Shown piece by piece: positions 34,090 to 38,692 of a stretch of DNA of 38,692 bases (its first letter is position 1; each line of letters starts with the position of its first letter). Source of the stretch: Pedosphaera sp. Lineage in GTDB: Bacteria; Verrucomicrobiota; Verrucomicrobiia; Limisphaerales; UBA1096. Location of the stretch: contig JAKUOU010000028.1 in NCBI GenBank assembly GCA_022451065.1, positions 9,444-48,135 of the forward strand, read 5' to 3'. Made by a program: the position numbers and the translations under genes. Under the pieces are notes generated by a model. That model searched no databases. It worked only from the letters and a program-made list of their open reading frames with translations, and had not been told where the DNA came from.

Positions 34090-35541
34090 ATGATTTCTCT
34101 CAGAAAACAAATCCTTCTCTTTTCGTTTAGCTTGATTGTAACAGTACCGGTCTTACTGCACGCCACGGAGGAGAAACCGAACATCGTCTTCATCATGGTA
34201 GACGACATGGGATACGGCGATGCGGGATGTTACAATCCAAAATCCAAAATCCCCACCCCACACATCGACTCACTCGCGCAAGACGGAATGCGCTTTACAG
34301 ACGCACATTCCCCGGGAGCGTTGTGCCATCCATCGCGCTACGGGCTTTTGACTGGGCAACATCCGTTTCGAGCCGATGTTGCCTCATGGCGCACACGGGC
34401 CGTGATCGGGAAGAACCAAACGACAATCGCCTCTCTACTACAGTCGAATGGCTACCGTACGGCCATGGTCGGCAAGTGGCATCTTGGCTTTGACGAAAAC
34501 GGCTACAACAATCCGCTGCCCGGTGGCCCGGTGGATCGCGGATTTGACACCTATTTCGGTATACGGGCCTCGACCGATATCCCGCCCTATTTTTACATTC
34601 GAGACGATCGCGCAGTTGCACCACCGAGCGATCGGATTGAGGCGAACAGCAGCGAGGGTTGGTCACCGATTCAAGGCGCTTTTTGGCGTGAGGGCGGCAT
34701 CGCGCCTGGTTTGAAACTAAAGGATGTGCTCCCCCGTTTCACCAACGAGGCAGTCAGCGTCATCGAACAACATGCCAAGTCGAAAACCGAAAAACCCCTG
34801 ATGCTTTACCTCGCATACCCCGCACCGCATACGCCCTGGTTGCCATCACCTGAGTACCTCAAGAGCAGCAAAGCTGGCATGTATGGCGACTTTTTGGTGA
34901 TGGTGGACGCTATGATCGGGCGTGTACTTAAGGCGCTTAAGAAGTCCGGTATGAGCGATGACACGCTGCTGTTTTTTACCTCCGACAACGGCCCAGTCTG
35001 GTACAACACCGACGTGCGGCGACTTGGTCATGACTCAGTCGGTGGCCTGCGCGGCATGAAAGCGGACGCCTGGGAAGGCGGACATCGCATGCCGTTCATC
35101 GCACGCTGGCCCGGGCGGATTCGCGCCGGTTCTGTTAGTCGGCAGACAATCTGTTTCACCGATATGCTGGCGACGTTTGCCGCTGTTTCGGATGCCAAGC
35201 TGCCACCGGAATCCGGGCCCGACAGCTTTAACATCCTCCCCGTCCTGCTGGGCAAGCAGCTCGAGGATAAACCGATCCGGGGGCCAATTGTCATCCCGGC
35301 CCGGCGCAACATGATGTCCATCCGTTCAGGCCAATGGAAACTGATCACAGGTCTAGGCTCCGGTGGTTTTTCCAGGCCATCCAATGTAAAGCCACAGCCT
35401 GGCGACCCCAAGGGCCAACTCTATCACCTCGGCAACGACCTCTCAGAAACCCGCAACCTATATCAGGAAAAACCGGAAATTGTGAACTCCCTCCTGGCCA
35501 AGCTGAAAAAAATTCGCAGTCAAACCAGAACTCGACCGTGA
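34090..35541 (+). CDS. Secreted sulfatase (CHPSR)
   Basis: The product has 483 residues. The signal peptide (MISLRKQILLFSFSLIVTVP) is followed by PNIVFIMVDDMGYGD. C79 of CHPSR is the formylglycine site, and GKWHLG gives K129 and H131. FTSDNGPVWYNTDVRRLGHD carries the DN pair, and AWEGGHRMPFIARWPGRI follows. AYPAPHTPWLPS holds the expected mid-sequence histidine. ATG 34090 opens the signal peptide; upstream codons are open from a TTG at 34036 but add a hydrophilic stretch, so I reject them. No Shine-Dalgarno is visible. It leads the rightward three-sulfatase operon and is separated from the next gene by 27 bases. Confidence 0.93.
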   Translation: MISLRKQILLFSFSLIVTVPVLLHATEEKPNIVFIMVDDMGYGDAGCYNPKSKIPTPHIDSLAQDGMRFTDAHSPGALCHPSRYGLLTGQHPFRADVASWRTRAVIGKNQTTIASLLQSNGYRTAMVGKWHLGFDENGYNNPLPGGPVDRGFDTYFGIRASTDIPPYFYIRDDRAVAPPSDRIEANSSEGWSPIQGAFWREGGIAPGLKLKDVLPRFTNEAVSVIEQHAKSKTEKPLMLYLAYPAPHTPWLPSPEYLKSSKAGMYGDFLVMVDAMIGRVLKALKKSGMSDDTLLFFTSDNGPVWYNTDVRRLGHDSVGGLRGMKADAWEGGHRMPFIARWPGRIRAGSVSRQTICFTDMLATFAAVSDAKLPPESGPDSFNILPVLLGKQLEDKPIRGPIVIPARRNMMSIRSGQWKLITGLGSGGFSRPSNVKPQPGDPKGQLYHLGNDLSETRNLYQEKPEIVNSLLAKLKKIRSQTRTRP

Positions 35542-35568
35542 ATCCTTTCTGAAATAACAAATCAAAAA

Positions 35569-36984
35569 GTGAAAAAACTGGCCTTAATTGTTGCAGCCAT
35601 CTCTAGCAGTTCGATTGATGCTGTCGAGGCAGCAAAGCAAACTTCGGGACGGCCAAACATCATCTACATCCTTGCGGACGATCTAGGCTGGGGCGATCTC
35701 GGCTGTTATGGCCAAAAGACACTACGCACACCGAACCTCGACCGTTTGGCCAAGGAAGGCATGCGCTTCATGCGGCACTATTCCGGCAGCACTGTTTGCG
35801 CGCCATCGCGCTGCGTGTTGATGACTGGACTGCACACCGGCCACGCCCGGATCCGCGGCAACGGCCCGGGCCAGTTGCAGTCAAACGACATCACCTTCGC
35901 CAAGGTGCTCCGGGACAACGGTTACCAAACAGGCTGCTTCGGCAAATGGGGCATCGGCAACCCGCCCCCATTGGACGACCCAAAGCGTCACGGCTTTAAC
36001 GAGTTTTACGGTTACATCAACATGTACCACGCGCACAATTTTTATCCGGAGTTTCTCGTTCATAATGGCCGCAAGGTGAAGCTGCGGAACGTACTGTACG
36101 ACGATTGGCGAGCGAAGCGCACCGGCCCACGGTACGAGGGCGCCGGCGTAGCACGGATTGCCGTTGACTACGCGCCCAAGTTGATCGCCGACCGATTGAT
36201 TGACTACATCCGCAGGGCCGGTACGAACAACTCGAAACCATTCTTTGCCTACTACGCGCTGAACATTCCCCACGCCAACAACGAGGCCGGAGGCGAAAAG
36301 CGAATTGCTTTCGACGGGATGCGTGTGCCGGACTGGGGTAGCCACGCCAACCTCGACATCCCAGACCAAGAAAAAGGCTTCGCCCGAATGATCGATTACA
36401 TTGACAAGGACGTGGGTAGGATTATCTCGGTGCTGGACGAGTTAAAGATTGACGATAACACAATCGTGATGTTCAGCAGCGACAATGGCCCACACCAAGA
36501 AGGTCGACACAAGATGGAATTTTTCGACAGTAACGGCCCGTTGCGCGGAATGAAGCGTGACCTCTACGAGGGCGGCATCCGCGTGCCGTTTATCGTGCGC
36601 TGGCCAGGAACTGTGCCTTCAAAAGAAGTCAACCACCACATCAGTGGATTCCAAGACATGTTCCCCACCCTTCTTGAGTTGGCCGGAATCAAATCGGGTC
36701 ACAAAGTGGACGGGATATCGATGGTGCCCACGCTTCTCGGCAAAAAAGGGCAAAGACAACACGATTACCTGTACTGGGAATTTGGCGAGCGCGGCGGAGC
36801 GAAAGCCGTGCTGAAAGGTAACTGGAAAGGCGTCCGTCGCAATACAAGGAGAAATCCAAACAGCCCAATCGAAATCTATAATCTGAAAAACGACCTCGCC
36901 GAAACCACCGACCTAGCTGGAATCCAAAAAAAACTGCTCAAGGAATTCAAGGCTGTCCTCAAGCGAGAGCATGTTGCACAATAA
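35569..36984 (+). CDS. Secreted sulfatase (CAPSR, GKWG variant), tandem paralogue 1
   Basis: The product has 471 residues. It starts with GTG (MKKLALIVAAISSSSIDAVE), a signal-like leader with a weaker hydrophobic core than its neighbours. PNIIYILADDLGWGDLGCYG holds the metal aspartates. C77 of CAPSR is the formylglycine site. The next block is FGKWGIG: K126 is kept and the usual histidine is glycine. FSSDNGPHQEGRHKMEFFDS contains the DN pair, followed by LYEGGIRVPFIVRWPGTV. It matches the following gene along its whole length, including HYSGSTVCAP and HTGHA. The two are separated by nine bases and most likely arose by tandem duplication. Confidence 0.92.
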   Translation: MKKLALIVAAISSSSIDAVEAAKQTSGRPNIIYILADDLGWGDLGCYGQKTLRTPNLDRLAKEGMRFMRHYSGSTVCAPSRCVLMTGLHTGHARIRGNGPGQLQSNDITFAKVLRDNGYQTGCFGKWGIGNPPPLDDPKRHGFNEFYGYINMYHAHNFYPEFLVHNGRKVKLRNVLYDDWRAKRTGPRYEGAGVARIAVDYAPKLIADRLIDYIRRAGTNNSKPFFAYYALNIPHANNEAGGEKRIAFDGMRVPDWGSHANLDIPDQEKGFARMIDYIDKDVGRIISVLDELKIDDNTIVMFSSDNGPHQEGRHKMEFFDSNGPLRGMKRDLYEGGIRVPFIVRWPGTVPSKEVNHHISGFQDMFPTLLELAGIKSGHKVDGISMVPTLLGKKGQRQHDYLYWEFGERGGAKAVLKGNWKGVRRNTRRNPNSPIEIYNLKNDLAETTDLAGIQKKLLKEFKAVLKREHVAQ

Positions 36985-36993
36985 TTTTTACAC

Positions 36994-38370
36994 ATGAAAA
37001 AACTACTCCTTCTGTTGTTTGTTGGCTTGCTTGGCAGCACGGATCTTTCGGCTCAAAAAAAGCCAAATTTCATTTTTATTATGGTTGATGACGCCGGGTA
37101 TGGCGACTTCGGTTGCTACGGACAAAAATTGTTCACCACTCCGAATATCGATCGTATGGCAGCCAAGGGCATGCGATTCACCCAACATTACTCCGGCAGC
37201 ACAGTCTGCGCCCCGACGCGATGCAGCATCATGAACGGCGTGCACACCGGACACGCCTTTGTCCGCGGCAATCGTGAAGTGCAACCGGAAGGCCAGGCCC
37301 CTATCCCGGCCGACATGATCACCATCCCGAAATTGTTGAAGGATGCCGGCTACACCACCGGTATGTTCGGCAAGTGGGGCCTCGGTGCGCCCGGCTCAGA
37401 TGGCGATCCGGTAAAACAGGGCTGGGATGAGTTTTATGGCTACAACTGCCAGCGCCAAGCGCACACATTTTACCCGAAACACTTATGGCACAACGATGAA
37501 AAGGTGATGCTCGACGGAAATACCTACTCGCACGATCTTATCCAAAATAAGGTGCTGCAGTTCATCCGCGACAACGCTAAGAAACCGTTCTTCGCCTATT
37601 TTCCAATCACCATCCCGCACGCCGCCATGCAGTGCCCCGAGGAGGATGTCGCCCCGTTTCGAAAAAAGTTTCCGCAGTTTGAGGACAAGATTGGCAAATA
37701 TAGCCACGGCACAAAAGTTCGTAACCCAGTGGCTGCATTTGCCGGCATGATGACCCGCATGGATCGTGGCGTGGGTCAAGTGCTTGATCTGTTGGATGAA
37801 TTAAAAATCGCGAAAAATACACTCGTATTATTCACCAGTGACAACGGGCCACACTATGAAGGAGGACACCAACCAGGATTCTTCAACAGCAACGGACCGC
37901 TGAAAGGCCACAAACGAGACCTGTACGAGGGTGGCATCCGGGTACCGTTAATCGCCTATTGGCCAGGTAGAGTGAAGGCTGGCAGTGTAAGCGATCACAT
38001 TTGCGCTCATTGGGATTTAATGCCAACATTTTGTGAACTTGCAAAAATATCAACGCCGACACACACAGACGGCATTTCGTATGTCCCAACCCTGACTGGT
38101 GGCAAGCAGAAGAAACACGACTATCTATACTGGGAATTTCACTCACGCGGAAACGCACAAGCGATTCGTATGGGCGATTGGAAAGCAATTCGATTGAAGG
38201 TCAAAAACAACCCGGACGCACCGATCGAGCTATACAATCTCAAGGATGACATTGGCGAAAACAAAAACATTGCAGCCGAAAACCCCAATGTGGTGAAACG
38301 AATTGCTCCCCTGTTTAAGGAGGCTCATATCCCATCAGAGCGATTTCCCTTGTTTGCTGAGAAGAGATAG
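36994..38370 (+). CDS. Secreted sulfatase (CAPTR, GKWG variant), tandem paralogue 2
   Basis: The product has 458 residues. The signal peptide is MKKLLLLLFVGLLGSTDLSA. PNFIFIMVDDAGYGDFGCYG is followed by C72 in CAPTR. The block FGKWGLG keeps K127 and has glycine at the histidine position, as in the preceding gene. FTSDNGPHYEGGHQPGFFNS and LYEGGIRVPLIAYWPGRV complete the active-site blocks. The C-terminal part includes AIRMGDWKAIRLKVKNNPDA and IELYNLKDD. The stop TAG is at 38368-38370. A short stretch just downstream (38381-38434) looks like a decayed C-terminal piece of another sulfatase. Confidence 0.93.
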   Translation: MKKLLLLLFVGLLGSTDLSAQKKPNFIFIMVDDAGYGDFGCYGQKLFTTPNIDRMAAKGMRFTQHYSGSTVCAPTRCSIMNGVHTGHAFVRGNREVQPEGQAPIPADMITIPKLLKDAGYTTGMFGKWGLGAPGSDGDPVKQGWDEFYGYNCQRQAHTFYPKHLWHNDEKVMLDGNTYSHDLIQNKVLQFIRDNAKKPFFAYFPITIPHAAMQCPEEDVAPFRKKFPQFEDKIGKYSHGTKVRNPVAAFAGMMTRMDRGVGQVLDLLDELKIAKNTLVLFTSDNGPHYEGGHQPGFFNSNGPLKGHKRDLYEGGIRVPLIAYWPGRVKAGSVSDHICAHWDLMPTFCELAKISTPTHTDGISYVPTLTGGKQKKHDYLYWEFHSRGNAQAIRMGDWKAIRLKVKNNPDAPIELYNLKDDIGENKNIAAENPNVVKRIAPLFKEAHIPSERFPLFAEKR

Positions 38371-38380
38371 CATTTAAAAA

Positions 38381-38434
38381 AAGGTCTCCAATAAGGCGCT
38401 GCATGCCGGCAAATGGAAGGCGATTAGATGCCGG
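38381..38434 (+). pseudogene. Possible sulfatase C-terminal relic
   Basis: One plus-strand frame reads KVSNKALHAGKWKAIRCR, 18 codons long. The part ALHAGKWKAIR matches the block where sulfatases have AxRxGxWKAIR (AIRMGDWKAIR in the gene just upstream). It has no start and no full domain. It may be what remains of a further tandem sulfatase. Chance or convergence cannot be excluded at this length. The rest of 38371-38468 between the convergent genes shows no clear terminator. Confidence 0.35.
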
Positions 38435-38468
38435 ATGATCACCGGGCAGAAAGCCGTTAGCCGAAGGA

Positions 38469-38692
38469 TTAATTACCGCGACCGGCCAAAATCTTCCGGA
38501 CGGCAGCAGCCTCAGCGGCGGCGTCAAAATCCGGATTCGCTTTCGCAGGCACAGGCGCATTGATTTTCTTTCGCCAATCGACGAGCAGCCGGTGCAACTC
38601 CCGCACCTTGGCCGGGTTCGACTTGGCGAGGTTCTTTCGTTCGCTGATGTCGTCTTTCAGGTTGTACAACTCGAGCGCGCCATCCTCAAAAT
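38469..38692 (-). CDS. Sulfatase C-terminal end, N-terminus beyond the window
   Basis: Only the last 74 codons are present, open to the right edge. The sequence contains LELYNLKDDISERKNLA, the block that follows the WK motif in the C-terminal subdomain of sulfatases. It continues with KVRELHRLLVDWRKKI, a helix usually seen at the end, and finishes in NPDFDAAAEAAAVRKILAGR and GN. The TAA is at 38469-38471. The tail is like that of the sulfatase at 32274-33857. No catalytic residue lies in this part, so activity cannot be judged. It converges with the three-sulfatase rightward operon. Confidence 0.8.
   Translation of the reverse strand, partial: FEDGALELYNLKDDISERKNLAKSNPAKVRELHRLLVDWRKKINAPVPAKANPDFDAAAEAAAVRKILAGRGN

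Noticed and set aside
1-38692. CRISPR array, insertion sequence, prophage or tRNA attachment site
   Set aside because: I found no regularly spaced repeats, transposase or integrase motifs, terminal inverted repeats or tRNA-like sequence on either strand.

Overview
The window is a dense accessory region, almost entirely coding, from a bacterium of the Planctomycetota-Verrucomicrobiota group. I infer the group from gene content: PSCyt1/PSCyt2/PSD1 proteins (planctomycete cytochrome C, DUF1549, DUF1553), DUF1501 proteins with Tat-type leaders, a DUF1080 protein, a DUF3472 protein and many secreted formylglycine sulfatases. This mixture is typical of marine or soil polysaccharide degraders of that superphylum; the genus cannot be told. 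I count 25 protein genes, 23 complete and one cut by each window edge. Fourteen of the 25 (ten complete sulfatases, one sulfatase fragment, three DUF1501 proteins) belong, as I read them, to the alkaline phosphatase superfamily. I see no rRNA, tRNA, CRISPR, transposase or integrase.

Layout. (1) 11192 to 1, minus strand: PL10 pectate lyase, PhyH-type dioxygenase, DUF3472 protein, PSCyt-PSD1 protein, sulfatase, DUF1501, DUF1080, and a second PSCyt-PSD1 protein cut by the left edge. (2) 11504 to 17838, plus strand: a tight three-gene operon of DUF1501, an Ig-like/DUF1549/DUF1553 protein with an unusual CX4CH motif, and a cytochrome c/WD40/PPC fusion. (3) 33857 to 17871, minus strand: five consecutive sulfatases, a ThuA-like protein, a ceramidase-fold protein, another sulfatase, a PSCyt-PSD1 protein and DUF1501. 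(4) 34090 to 38370, plus strand: three sulfatases, the last two being tandem paralogues. (5) The C-terminal end of an eleventh sulfatase enters from the right edge on the minus strand. The two divergent control regions are 11193-11503 and 33858-34089.

How the genes may work together (inference). Nearly every product has an export signal, so the region looks like a secreted toolkit. Sulfatases with different active-site variants would strip sulfate from an anionic polysaccharide. The PL10 lyase would cut uronate chains. The DUF1080, DUF3472, ThuA and ceramidase-fold proteins would act on glycan or lipid-like side parts. The PSCyt/PSD1 and DUF1501 genes recur as three separate sets among these enzymes. 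Their biochemical role is unknown, and this recurring heme-protein plus phosphatase-fold pairing is the best candidate here for an undescribed system. No sulfatase maturase (FGE or anSME), transporter, SusC/D pair or transcription factor lies in the window, so maturation, uptake and control must be encoded elsewhere.

Start codons were moved inward from the longest open frame wherever a signal peptide, spacing or ribosome-binding site favoured it. Most genes lack an obvious Shine-Dalgarno sequence.
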